From the NCBI GenBank assembly GCA_047967505.1, contig CM106538.1: a stretch of 64,000 nt of DNA, one strand, 5' to 3'. The notes below the pieces were generated by a model. The model was given only the letters and a program-made list of their open reading frames with translations. It was not told the origin of the DNA and searched no databases. The position numbers and the translations under genes were made by a program. Position 1 is the stretch's first letter; each line of letters starts with the position of its first letter. Source of the stretch: Dipteris shenzhenensis. Its lineage: Eukaryota; Polypodiophyta; Polypodiopsida; Gleicheniales. This document shows, one piece after another, positions 12,367 to 24,300 of this stretch.

Positions 12367-13915
12367 CATGGGAGAAGGTTGGTAGAGTTTGACGAAATGC
12401 CTGTTGTTGACATATCATCTTTGTCAAAAGCTACAAATGGCTTATTGCAAGAAGAAATAATATTTGATACTGTGAAAGAAGCACAAACTGGCCAGCGGAT
12501 GGAAAGTACCTTGAATCATTGCCAACGTGCTGCCTTCAATCAAATTTTAGCAATGGTCTATGCAGACGTTGGTGAGGTGTTTTTTCTCGATGGTCTGAGA
12601 GGATCTAGAAAGATCTTCCTCTGCAATTACTTACTCTCTCCGTTGCATTGGGAGGGGCAAATCGCTTTGGCATACGCATCTTCTCGGATTACAGTGTTGC
12701 TACTGGCCAATGGATGCATAGCACACTCACAATTTAAGATACCATTGGAGCTGGATGGTACTAGCACATGCAATATTAAGATTAATAGTCACCTCGCAAA
12801 TGTTTTGAAGATGGCGAAGTTGATAATATGGGATGAGGCACCAATGACTCATCACTTTACTTTTGAGACACTGGACATAATGCTGCAAGATATCATGTCG
12901 AATGAGTAGCTTTTTGGTGAAAGGTGGTGTTGTTGGGGGGGGATTTTAGGCAAGTCTTGCCAGTGCTTCCAAAGGCAAGACGAGAGGACATTGTCAATGG
13001 CTACCTTATGCGACTCAAGGATTTGGGGTTGCACTACAATATTGAAGCTGAGGTAGAATATGCGGGTCCTTCAAAATGGTGATACCTCAGCTAAACAAGA
13101 GTTCACACAATGGGTTTTTGACATTGGCAATGGGATAAATAGATGTATAAAAGAAGATATTGTTGTCATTCCATCACAAATGCTTTTAGAGACAAAGTCC
13201 ATGGAAGGCCTCATTGGATGGGTGTATACAGAGCTTGCAATAGTTTTAGATTATGCATCATATTTTCGAGAGAGCGCTATTCTTGCACCTCAGAACCTTG
13301 AGGTTGATGCAATTATTGCTACCGCATTGAAGGCAATGCCTGCGGAGGAAAAGGAGTATTTAAGTGCAGACTCAGTGGATAACTCAGGTGGAGATTATTT
13401 TTTGTATGTAGTTGAGTACCTGAACAGTCCAGATCTTGGTGGTGGATACCCCCCTCATCGATTGGTTTTGAAACAAAATGCTCCTATAATTTTGTTGCGC
13501 AATCTGAATCCTCACCACCAGGGACTGTGCAATGGGATGCAATTGATAGGCAATGAGTTTTACATGAAAGTGTTAGAGCTAAAATCATTACCGGTACCGA
13601 TACTAGGGATAGAACGTTCATTCCAACCAACCTAAAACTTCAATTCGACATGAGGAGAAGGCAATTTCCTATCTGATTGGCATTCGACATGACAATCAAC
13701 AAGTCATAGGGCCAAACATTGTTTGTTTTGGGATTGTACTTGGCGACACCAGTGTTCAATCATGGGCAGTTGTGCGTGGCATGTTTGAGCATCAAACCGT
13801 GTTAAGGTATTCATTCCGGTGAACATGTCTAATGCCAATGACGAGGACGCAGAAAAGACTTCTACCACAAATGTTATTTACATGGAAGTTTTGCAATTGG
13901 CAATAGTAAGAGCCT
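12367..13915 (+). pseudogene. Helitron replicase, PIF1 helicase part (second half)
   Basis: Continues the Helitron frame after Copia-1. The open piece to 12909 includes NHCQRAAFNQILAMV, a degraded Walker A region (FLDGLRGSRKIFL, where FLDGPGGTGKTFL is usual) and the Walker B-like LIIWDEAPMTH. After a stop near 12909, FRQVLPVLPKARREDIVN follows, then an open piece 13060-13635 with NLNPHHQGLCNGMQLI. The helicase C-terminus with a TINKS block is near 13.65-13.75 kb in another frame. The lost Lys context of Walker A together with stops and frameshifts marks it as dead. PIF1 helicase would unwind DNA during rolling-circle transfer. Confidence 0.88.
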
Positions 13916-15006
13916 AGGAGTATGCCATAGCCCTCCTAAGACTTTCTTGGGTTTCAAATTTTCATTTATATAATCTTTGTATAGATTTTTTAAAGTTCAT
14001 TCAATATTCCATCCAAGAACTATCGTATGTCTTGGGGAATACCACCTATATATACAAATAAGTGAGATGTAATATTTCATGACTTTGTCCTTGAGAATAT
14101 CTGACTTTTATGAGTTTTGTTTGTACTCTATGAAAATTGATTTTCCATTATTGTGGGTTTGCAATATACTACACACTATTTTCTCTCAAAATTGTGGTTT
14201 AGAAAGTCTATTGTTTTCTCTAGTATATATAGATTGACACATAGTTTCTTTCTTGCAATGTGACAGGATGCCTAGGCAATTCACATTTCGCACCGAAACT
14301 GGAGTGCGGGTGGCAAGTACATAATTGCTTGATAGCCAAGTTCTACATCGACATATTAATAGTAGAGTCGTTGACTTTTAGAAATATATAGATCCTGTGG
14401 GTTGGAGGTCTCCGGAGAGTGGGCAGCTACTATTGGATCTGCTTGAGCTGGAGAGCTACATTGGGTAGAAAATGTGTATGCTGTTTGTTGCTTTATTTTT
14501 GTTAAAACAAAATGTTTTTTGGATTATATATGAGTGGGCAAACATGCTATTGTTTTTTTTAAAGGTGTGTTTCAGATTCAAGGTTTGCCATGAACCTCCA
14601 CGTGGATCGTCCTTCGACGAGACGAGCCTACTTGGAATATAACGGTGCCTTGCTCGCCACCTTCATGGGGCTGATAGACCACAAACCATCGCTGTCCCCT
14701 ACTGTTTGGACTCTATGCACATCTGAGAACACGGGTTTTCTACCGAGGGGAAAATTTAGACTATACGTACACCTTTATTCGTATTATTTGTAGCCCTTTG
14801 CATCAGAGTAAATACTTTAATGAATGAGCTAGATTTTATCAACATATAGTTATAAAAGTCTTATGACTCAATAATTAGAGTCCTTAAATTGTCTTTTTGT
14901 TTGATGTGGGTCTAGATTCGATTGTTCGTAGTCAATGGTACGTTCATCACCAGCATAGATGCGGTAGACATGGAGTACATGGCCGCAAGCTTTTCCCTAG
15001 AGTACA
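13916..15006 (+). other. Non-coding stretch between Helitron helicase and Copia-2
   Basis: AT-rich. A 67-codon open frame at 14590-14793 (MNLHVDRPSTRRAYLEYNG) has no recognisable family. I searched for a Helitron 3' hairpin followed by CTRR and could not fix one, so the right end of the Helitron is unknown. Confidence 0.5.
15002..15006. other. Target site duplication of Copia-2, left copy
   Basis: GTACA, repeated at 20068-20072. Confidence 0.95.
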
Positions 15007-15175
15007 TGTGGGGTTAAAGGTCAATATGCCTTTACCCCGGTTATGTACAATACTCAAACACATATATAAATCAATGAAAAAGAAGGTTAGGGTGTTCTGC
15101 ACCCACCAAAACTTGTGTGGCTCTCTGTTTCTCTCTCTTCCTCTTCCATTCTTGCTTCTGTTGTGAGCACTCTCA
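15007..15175 (+). repeat. 5' LTR of Copia-2
   Basis: 169 bp, from TGTGGGGTTAAAGGTC to GAGCACTCTCA. Pairs with 19899-20067. Confidence 0.94.
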
Positions 15176-15177
15176 AC

Positions 15178-15190
15178 TGGTATCAAAGCC
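15178..15190 (+). other. Primer binding site of Copia-2
   Basis: TGGTATCAAAGCC, one change from the initiator Met tRNA site of Copia-1. Confidence 0.9.
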
Positions 15191-15231
15191 CAGGTGATCT
15201 AGCTGAGCGTGTGTGAATGCCTGGAAGCTCA

Positions 15232-15296
15232 GCAGCTCTGTGGGAGGAAGGAGAAGCTCTGTGGGAGGAAGGAGAAGCTCTGTGGGAAGCTTTGTG
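15232..15296 (+). repeat. 21 bp tandem repeat in the Copia-2 leader
   Basis: The unit AGCTCTGTGGGAGGAAGGAGA occurs about two and a half times here. The Copia-1 leader has one fewer unit, so the array changed after the copies separated. Confidence 0.8.
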
Positions 15297-16656
15297 GGTG
15301 ATTTTACTTGCATCCGAGTGTGCAAAGATCTTGAAGGAGCCTTTGGAAAAGTCACTTTGGTTTTGCAAAGTGGTTTTGAGAGCCTGTTAAGTGTTTTCAA
15401 AGAAAAAGTCGTTTTTTAAGCTTTTCCCTATTCCGTTCGACGCCAGAGACTCTGTATTGACTTGTAGAGGCAACTATTGCTTGCTTTTGGTGTCCATTTC
15501 ACTTCAAGAGCTTGGAAACACCTTTATTCTTGAATCTGGGATCATTTCATTGGATTTCTGACTCTCTGTCTCAGTTCCTACGTTTTTCTGCCCAGGTGTT
15601 GGAACTCAAGTTTGGAGTAACCATTTGCAGATCTGTCAGTTCCGGTGGACTCAGGAGGTCCTAAAACTTCTATGTTGCTCATCATTCGCACTCCGGTGGA
15701 GTTTACAAATAGTTCTGTTTCCAAAAGCGTTTTTTAGTCCATGTGTTGGACCCAGTGATTGAGACCACGGTTTCCAAAACCGTCTATCCCATTGCGTTTC
15801 GGACGCCCAAAACCCCTACCTGTCAGTTCTTGCACGATTCGGTGGAGTATTTTCAGAGTTATAGATCTCTATGTATTGGATTTTGTCTCTCTGTTATGCA
15901 TTTTTCATTCTAAGGTTTTGAAACCTTAGATTTATGCCACATGGTAGTGGATAAGTGTTGACTCCCATTTCTCACTCATCGGTTGGAATTTTGGAGTTCC
16001 ATCAGAAGAGAGATATTTGCAGATTTTCTTGTTGAGTCCGATTATGCAATGGCGCCCTTGAGGCAGCTCAAGTTCTATTTTCAGTAGCGGTCATTACCGT
16101 GGGACCATAATATCTTGAGCATACCTTATGCAGATCACTATGGTTGCAGTTTGAGCCATGTGCACTCATTTGTGGTGTGCATTGGGCTGCAGTGGATGAT
16201 TTATAGGCCATTTGGATGCATTGCGATCCTTATTGGATGTGCTGATAGGCCCAGATTACCTTGTGGGATGCTATTTTTTATGGATGCTTTGCATATGGAT
16301 GCGATTTTATGCTGAGGGACAACTTTGACACATTGTAGGTGATGCACTGATAGTGTTATGCTCTCTTGGATGAGATATTATTGATGCATATGCCCATGGA
16401 CGGTGTTTATGCTTGAGCCATTTAGCACTTATTGGCATTTTGGATTGCCATTGCAGTTGGCATTTTCTTTTGGGCCAGATTTGCTCATATGGATGCATAG
16501 TATATGCACATGAGTCAGATGCATCTTTTGATGCTTTGAGCTTTGAGTTTTGGTGATACTTCACTCTATTGTGGCATACACATTTGGGTGCACTTGGTAT
16601 TTGGTGTGATTCTCTCTTGCAGGCACTAGCATTTGGGATTTTGCTTCATTTGCATC

Positions 16657-19600
16657 ATGGCATCCTCTTCCATGTTTGAAAAGGAGTTTTTCAGCATTAA
16701 AAAGTTTGATGGGACAAACTTTTCTTTGTGGAAAGAACAGATAAGGGATGTGCTTATTCAAAAGAAGCAGATTAAACCCTTAGCAGGTATTGAAGCTATT
16801 CTTGCAGATATGTCTGAGGATGATTGGAATGAGTTGGATGCATTAGCAAAGTCTACTATTAGACTTCATCTTGCGGAGTCAGTTTATTTCACAGTAGTAA
16901 ATGAGCAGTTGGAAATGACTATGCATGTGACATAGTGGGAGTAGGTGACATAAAGTTTTCTTTTGCAAATGGGTCTGCATTTATTTTGAAAAATGTGAGA
17001 CATGTGCCTAAGCTGACCAAGAGTCTCATTTCAGTGGGTTAACTAGATGATGCTGGTTTTCACACCACTTTTGGCTTTCAGAGTTGGAAAATTCAGAAGG
17101 GCTCTATGCTTTTGGACAGGGGTGCCAAGTGTGGGACTTTGTATCCCTTACATGTATCAGGGGTGTTTGATCATGTTGTTGCAATAACCGAGCAGCCAAG
17201 TACTTCTTTGTGGCATTGTAAGTTGGGGCACATGAGCCAGAATGGAATGAAACTCTTATGCCGTTTGGGTTATGTACCGCATTTGAGTTTCTCTGATTTT
17301 GAATTTTGTGAGCACTATCTCTATGGGAAGTAGACTAAATCAGCCCATAAAAGAAGGGGAAAGAAAGAGTTTGAAAAGCTTGATTTGATGCATTCAGACG
17401 TATGTGGTCCCATGCCTACACGGTCATTAGGTGGGGCTAAATACTATGTGACATTCATTGATGATGCAACTAGGAAAGTGTGGGCTTATGCTATAACTCG
17501 GAAGAGTAATGTGTTCCATGTATTTCAGAAATGGCTGGCCTTGGTTGAGAATCAGTTAGGTAGAACGCTTAAATGCCTACGGACTGACAATGGTGGAGAG
17601 TATCTCTCTCATGACTTTCAGCATTTCTATGATACACGTGGGATTAAGAGGGAGCTCACATCCCCTCATACTCCAGAGCAAAATCCAGTTGCAGAAAAGA
17701 TGAACTATACCATTCAAGAAAGGTTGCAATGCATGCTTTCCAATGCAAGTCTTTCTGGTGGTTTTTGGGCTGAGGCAATGAAGACTGCAGTGCATGTGAT
17801 CAATAGATCACCTAGTAAGAGTTTGGATGGTGGTATTCTTGAAGAGTCATGGAGAGGCAAGAAGCCCTCTTACTCTCATTTGCGTATATTTGGGTGTGAG
17901 GCATATGCACATGTGCCAAAAGAGCTTCGAAAGAAGCTAGATCTTAAGTCTAGGAAATGCATCTTTCTAGGGCTATCGTCTCTGGGATCCAGAAGCAAAG
18001 AAGATCATACGCAGCCATGATATAGTCTTCAATGAGAAGAAGATGCATAAGGCACCCATGAGGGATGTGGAAATGAGGAGAATCACTTTCCAGGATGTGA
18101 ATCCACCTCTGCATATGTTGATAGACAACAAGCTGTCCATTCCATGCACCAAATGTGCAAGAAATGGGAAAGAAATGGTACCACCAAGTACTCCCACAGG
18201 TATACAATAAAGGGTAGATGATGGATCATCTATTGGTGGAAATGATGAGCCAAATGTGGCTGATATGCAGGTGGGACAGCAAGTAGAAATGCCCTTGAGA
18301 AGATCATTTAGAGTGTCTAGACCGCCTGATAGGTTTGTTCCAGGGGTAGGCTATGTGATGCTTACTGATTGCGGGGGGCCTTCTTGCTACAGAGAGGCTA
18401 TGATGCACGAGGATCAATGCAAGTAGGAGTATGCTCTGCAATCAGAGATGAGTTCACTTATGAAAAATAAGACTTGGGACTTGGTTTCTTTACCACATGG
18501 AAAGAAAGCATTGCCATGTAAATGGGTCTGCAAGATGAAGGTCACAGCTGATGATGTGCCTAGGTACAAGGCCCGTTTGGTCGCTAAAGGGTTCAAGCAA
18601 AAGAAGGGTGTGGACTTTGATGAGATATTCTCTCCGGTTGTGAAGATGACCACACTTAGATGCATGCTTGGACTAGTGGCAGTAGAGTATATGGAGCTTA
18701 TGTAGATGGATGTCAAGATAGCTTTCTTGCATGGGGATCTGCATGAGGAAATTTACATGGTGCAACCGGAAGGCTTTGAAGAAAAGGGCAAAGAGCATTT
18801 GGTTTGCAAGCTGAAGAAGAGTCTCTATGGTCTTAAACAAGCGCCTAGAGAATGGTATCAGAAGTTTGATGCTTTCATTCGGTCCCAGGGTTTTAAAAGT
18901 CGTGAAATTGATCACTGCCTCTACACTAAAAGGGCTAAGGATAATAGCCTGATAATCCTAGCACTATATGTGGATGATATGCTATTGGCTAGCAAGAATA
19001 CTTATGAGCTAGATGCATTAAAGGCCAAGGTGCATGAGGCCTTTGATATGAAGGATTTGGGACTTGCAGATCATATTCTTAGTATGTGCATCATGCGTGA
19101 TCAGAGTAGGAAACTCCTTTGGCTTTCACAGAAGGAGTATGTTACAAAAGTATTGCAGTTTCAATATGGAGGGGGGGAAGGCAGTGAGTACTCCATTGCC
19201 TCCATATGTGAAACTGAGTCATACAGATAGTCCCAAATCAGATGAGGAGAGGGCCATGATGGCCAAGGTTCCTTATGCATCAGCGGTTGGGAGTCTTATG
19301 TATGCTGTGATAGCTACTAGACTAGACATTGCATTTGCAGTGGGAGTTGTTAGCCGGTATATGGCTAATCCAGGAAAGAGGCATTGGGAGGCAGTTAAGT
19401 GCATCATGAGGTACATGAAGGGTACCAAGGAGATGTGCATCTGCTTTGGTACACAGATTCAGACTATGCAGGGCATGTGGATAGTAGGAGATCCACTTCT
19501 GGTTATGTGTTCACCTTTGCAGGTGGTGCAGTGTCGTGGATGTCTCGTGCACAGAAGTGCGTTGCTTTGTCTACCACAGAGGCTGAGTATGTTGCAACCA

Positions 19601-19845
19601 CAGAGGGTTGCAAGGAGGCTATATGGCTTGATCGACTAGTGGGAGATTTGGGGATTCATACATGTGTACCGACATTGCATAGTGATTCCATAAGTGCTAT
19701 TCAGCTGGTCTTTCATGCAAAGACCAAACACATTGAGGTCAAGTACCATTTCATCAGGGAGGTACTTGAGGACAAGCGCATAGAGCTTGTCAGGGTTCAT
19801 ACAGATGATAACCCTGCAGATATGTTGACAAAGGGCATTGGATAG
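16657..19845 (+). pseudogene. Copia-2 gag-pol polyprotein, multiply broken
   Basis: From the ATG at 16657 (MASSSMFEKEFFSIKKFDG) the frame matches Copia-1 to about 16908, then jumps over about 790 bp into the region after the protease. Later breaks include stops near 17040 and 17331, a 23 bp deletion near 17970, stops near 18424 and 18703, a 2 bp deletion near 19158 and a 25 bp deletion near 19450. A 12 bp deletion near 19709 removes four residues but keeps frame. Integrase keeps all three acidic residues here (HSDVCGP, RTDNGGEY at 17586, PVAEKM), unlike Copia-1. Reverse transcriptase YVDDM is present. No functional polyprotein could be made. Confidence 0.92.
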
Positions 19846-19887
19846 TATGCTCACTGGTTGTTCTCCCTTAAAGGCACATTGTCCTTT

Positions 19888-19898
19888 AAGTGGGAGGT
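19888..19898 (+). other. Polypurine tract of Copia-2
   Basis: AAGTGGGAGGT directly before the 3' LTR, identical to that of Copia-1. Confidence 0.85.
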
Positions 19899-20067
19899 TG
19901 TGGGGTTAAAGGTCACCGTGCCTTTACCCCGGCTATGTACAATACTCAAACACATATATAAATGAATGAAAAAGAAGATTAGGGTGTTCTGCACCCACCA
20001 AAACTTGTGTGGCTCTTTGTTTCTCTCTCTCCCTCTTCTATTCTTGCTTCCGTTGTGAGCACTCTCA
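19899..20067 (+). repeat. 3' LTR of Copia-2
   Basis: 169 bp, ten differences from 15007-15175. Followed by GTACA (20068-20072). Confidence 0.94.
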
Positions 20068-20072
20068 GTACA

Positions 20073-21081
20073 TGGCTGCATGCTTTTCCCTTAGGGATGT
20101 TTGTGTGTCTATTTTTTATATGCTTAGTTATGACTTTGCTCACGAATATATATTGAAGTACTCTGTTATAGATAATTTTTTGGTTAGAGTCTGTTGCTTG
20201 CATTTAAATGTTTGTTGTGTTTATAAAAGTTCTTTTGTTATATTATTGGTTTAAGAGATCAGCATACAAGCCTTGCCAATAGTGCTAGCTCTAACCATGA
20301 CACACTTAATAAATTTGGTGATGTTAGTAGTCTAATTTCAACCCTTTCCTCATGTATAACAAACATCCATCTCTCTCACACACTCTCTATCACTGTGTGT
20401 GTGTGTGTGCTCGTGTGTGTGTGTGACCTTCTCCTCGATGCTTAGATCGAAAATTCACATCATAAACATTCCCATTAATTGAATTGCATGCATATGTGGA
20501 AAACACATCTTTTTAATTTGGAGATTTGCCATCTATGCTTCACCTTTACTATCTTGCAACCAACCCACGCAGTGCCTTTATTTGATATTCTATTTATTAA
20601 AATTAATTGACATTTTACCACCTTGAGACTCGGTAGAGTGGGTCTCTAACTCGTCGTAGATGAGTCAAGCTACTTGTAGTAGTAGTAGAGCAACCCTCTT
20701 GTTATAATGAAAGTGTATCTAAATCTCTAAGAGCTCAAAACAGCAAATAGCTATCACCATAGGCGAGAAAAACCTTGATGAATGAAACATCATTGGCAAG
20801 GCATCAAGGGCAGGGCTCTTCTGATGCTACTTTGTCTTTTGAACGTAAAGGCCACTCCAAGTCCTTGTCGGAGGAAACAATGAGAGCAAAAAAGGCATTT
20901 TTATTTATTTTTTCCTGAGTTCGAAAGTTGTGATTAAGCAATTGAAAATTCTCTCAATAAAAAGAATATTATCTCTAATTATTACTTGTGAACTGTATTT
21001 TAGGTCAAGTCGGCTATAAGACTTCGTAAGACTTGATTTCCGCTCCGCTCTCCCCCTTCGACCTGATCCCTGCTTTTCTTG
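20073..21081 (+). promoter_or_regulatory. Upstream region and presumed promoter/5' UTR of eIF4A-III
   Basis: No protein or RNA gene is seen. It is AT-rich with a TG-repeat tract at about 20395-20425, and turns GC- and pyrimidine-rich in the last 60 bases before the ATG (CCGCTCTCCCCCTTCGACC), as plant 5' UTRs often are. I cannot place a TATA box or start site with confidence, so the promoter call is positional. Confidence 0.4.
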
Positions 21082-21386
21082 ATGGCTGCCCCTTCCGTTG
21101 TCCCCCGCAACCGCACAAACCCCCGCAACCCCGACGATGACAACCTCGCTTTCGAAACGACCCCTGGCGTTGAGGTTATTACCGGCTTCGATCAAATGGG
21201 CATCAGAGACGAGCTCCTCAGAGGAATTTACGCTTACGGATTTGAAAAGCCCTCTGCCATTCAGCAACGTGCCATTCGCCCCATTATACAGAACAGGGAT
21301 GTGATTGCGCAGGCTCAGTCAGGAACTGGCAAGACTTCTATGATCGCCCTCGCTGTTTGCCAGATAGTCGACACCACGCTTAGAGA
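21082..21386 (+). CDS. EIF4A3: eIF4A-III exon 1
   Basis: Encodes residues 1-101 plus two bases of codon 102 ([10 protein letters not shown] to DTTLR). The ATG at 21082 is the first in frame and gives the expected N-terminus. The donor is GTAAGA at 21387, a strong site. It carries the Q motif and Walker A. Confidence 0.96.
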
Positions 21387-24300
21387 GTAAGACTCCTTTC
21401 CTTCGACAACGGTTTTAGGGATTACGAGGGATACGGTTCCTTTTCTAGTTGCGGAAAGTATTCCCTAGAACTCAAATTGCAGGGATTTATTAGAAATCAG
21501 TAGGCCGTGCACGGGTTATGCGAGAACACCGCAGAAGATTGTAAAGACGTGCCAATTTTGTTTGAGATTAGTAAACGAACAAGACAAGTAAAAAACAAAA
21601 CGTCGAGAGCGAAGGGAGCTCTCACATGCGTCCTAGGGCTAGCATCAAAGCATCGAAAGGTATGCTCCACCAAAACGCCTGCGACGTTTATATGGGAAAC
21701 TAGCAGGATTGTACTGTGTGCACATATTGAATAGAATCTACCTCACGATCGATCTAGATTCTCGAATCTGGTAGTCATGGAGATTCTTCAACAGAAATTC
21801 AAAACATTAAAGTAGTATGTGATGGGCTTCTTGTTAGATTATGAGTAGTTTGTTGTAAACACACCCTTGGGACTCTTTTTCCTCCAATTAGGAGGGTTTC
21901 CCCTAGGGTTTGTTTCCTCTGTAGAGGATAGATCCCTAAACATTTGGTATTAAGCCTTAGATCCTCTTTTCAAGGAGAAATCTTGACGAATGCTGACGAG
22001 AGCTGGCCCTATGCACGATGAATTAAGGGTGGGATTGCTTTTGCTTGTTGATTCAACCATTCTTTTTTTCATTTTTGTAATTTCTATTTTTTTTCTCATT
22101 GACTCACAAAGTCTCTTTCAAACTCCCTTCTTTCCTTTGTTCTTGTTCTATAAAACATTTTAATTTGTAAGATCAGATATATTCTAGTCTTATGAAAGTA
22201 GTTGGGACAAAAAATATATAGACAAAGAGCCACCCGCCTTAGATTCATGCTCCTTGCTTTGCTCGTCTCTTGAGAGCCACATGCCTTCACTTTGTTTGTC
22301 AACTCTTGCATTATCAATACAACTCCATGTTGTTTTGTTCTCCTTTCATTTCCAAACCAAACATTCAGTATCATAGCCTCACATCTTCCTTTTAAAGAGA
22401 AAGCTTGATGGGTGAAGCTTGATCACTCAAATCGAGTATGAAAATTTGAGGATTTTGTCAATTTCAGGTATATAGTTGACATTTGCAGGAAATTAGAGTT
22501 TACTGTTGCAGCTTTTTGGGTCTAGTGCATAGTCACCAGAAACGGCTGTTTCTGGCCTGGAAATGGAAATGCCAAAACAGAAACGGGGTTTCTTTTAGAA
22601 ACGCCGTTTTGTAATCAAAAAAAAAATTTGGGCTGTTTTTTTGGGTGGGCCTTTTTTGATTAAACTGTTTTTGTCTTCTTTTGATTAAAACGTTTTTTGT
22701 CGATTCGTCCGTGTTGCTGCTCTCCATCCTATTGCTTTCCAGCCTCTCCATCTTTGATTCTTGGGGCCCTGGCACCGGCAGCCTGCTCCCCCCTCCATCT
22801 TGCAGGCTGGCTCTCAGCTTTCCATCCCTCCACTACCTCTCCTCTCTTAGCTCTCCTCCTCCTACCTCTCATCCTCCTCCGACTCCTACCTCTCCATCCT
22901 CTTTCACCTCCCCATCCTCCTATCTCTCCATCCTTTCTCACCTCTCCATCCTCCCTCTCAAACTTCAGATTGTTGTAACTTCAAACTTGTTAGAAGTTAG
23001 TTCATGACACATGTTGATTGTTGAAGCATCATTCATGGATAATAGATGATACTAGATGGATCAATCATCACAGGAATTTAGAATCATAGAAGCATGCATG
23101 ATGCTTCAAGTATAGATAATTGTATTATGTATAATTTGCACTCTATTGATAATTGTATTATGTATAAAAAACATTTTATACATAAATTGTACCATATTGC
23201 CGTTTTTCCGTTTCCGTTTTGGCTGGCAACTATGGTCTAGTGTAGACTTAAGGCTAATGTTTACAAATATCTTGACTCAGCTTGAGTTTTAATTTTTGGC
23301 TTTATCGCAAGCATTTTTTTAAATTTATTTTTGAAGAATATGGGTTTAAATACAGGAGAATAAGTTGGAGAACGAACCACCCCTCTTCCTCTTGTGGAAA
23401 TTTATTTGGTTGGCTGCAAAGAATTTATGGGGATATGCTAATGGATCAGCCAAAAATCAGAAACAGTTCAACTTGGAGCATCCTTTGTGTTAAATAGGCT
23501 CATGTTGCTGGCTACGAACAATGAACATGCCATCCCTCCTTTTAAAGCTGACTTACAATATGCATTTGAGGTGTCAGATCTGGGTCTACTTGGGCATATG
23601 GTTAATCAAATAAAGGCATAGTTTTACTTCAGTCGGAGTACATACAAAAGTCGTGCATAAATTTGGTTTTCAAGATTACATGTCCATTTGGAACCCAGGG
23701 TTGCAAATGAATTTTTATGATGTAGGAGAGCCCTATGATATCTATCTGTGCAACACTAGACCAAATATTCAGTTTGGTGTTTTCCAAGCTAGCAAGTCCA
23801 TTCACAGTCCTAGTACTAAGCAGTTAAGTGTATTTTCCCTTACCTATAGGATAACACACAATCTTGGATTGTTTTATCAAAAGGGGGACAGCTTGTAGCT
23901 TTTTGTGTTTTAGTGACTCAAACGAGGCAGGTGATTTTGTTACTCGATTGTTCACAATTTTTTTTGGCAAGTCATGCATATCTTGGTTAAGCTAGAGACA
24001 ATTCATTGTTGCCACCTCAACCTATGAGGCTGAGTATAGGGCAGCCTTCCTTGCAATGGTAGATTATGTATGGTTGAGGAGGGTACTTCGAGATCGTCAT
24101 GAGTTGTCAGCAAACACTCATCACCATTCTCACTAAAGATTACAGTGCTTGACTTGTAAAACAAATTTGCCTTTCTCTTCTCTACAGATCACGGGAGTAG
24201 CACCTTTCGTTTCCACCCAGCCAATTCTGCCAAGTCTTCAAGCAAGAGAGAGAGAGAGCGATATCGAAATTACGTAAATCCACACATTCTTCCATTCTCT

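Larger units (their letters stand above)
15007..20067 (+). mobile_element. Ty1/Copia retrotransposon Copia-2, same family as Copia-1, decayed
   Basis: 5,061 bp on the plus strand with 169 bp LTRs, primer site 15178-15190, polypurine tract 19888-19898 and target duplication GTACA. LTR, leader and protein sequence match Copia-1 throughout, so both belong to one family. It is shorter mainly because about 790 bp covering the end of gag and the protease active site are missing at about 16909. LTRs differ at 10 of 169 positions by my count, so it looks older than Copia-1. Copia-1 lies in the opposite orientation 2.6 kb away. Confidence 0.95.

Noticed and set aside
13916-15006. Helitron 3' hairpin with CTRR end
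   Set aside because: No convincing stem-loop followed by CTRR at a T position could be fixed by eye.
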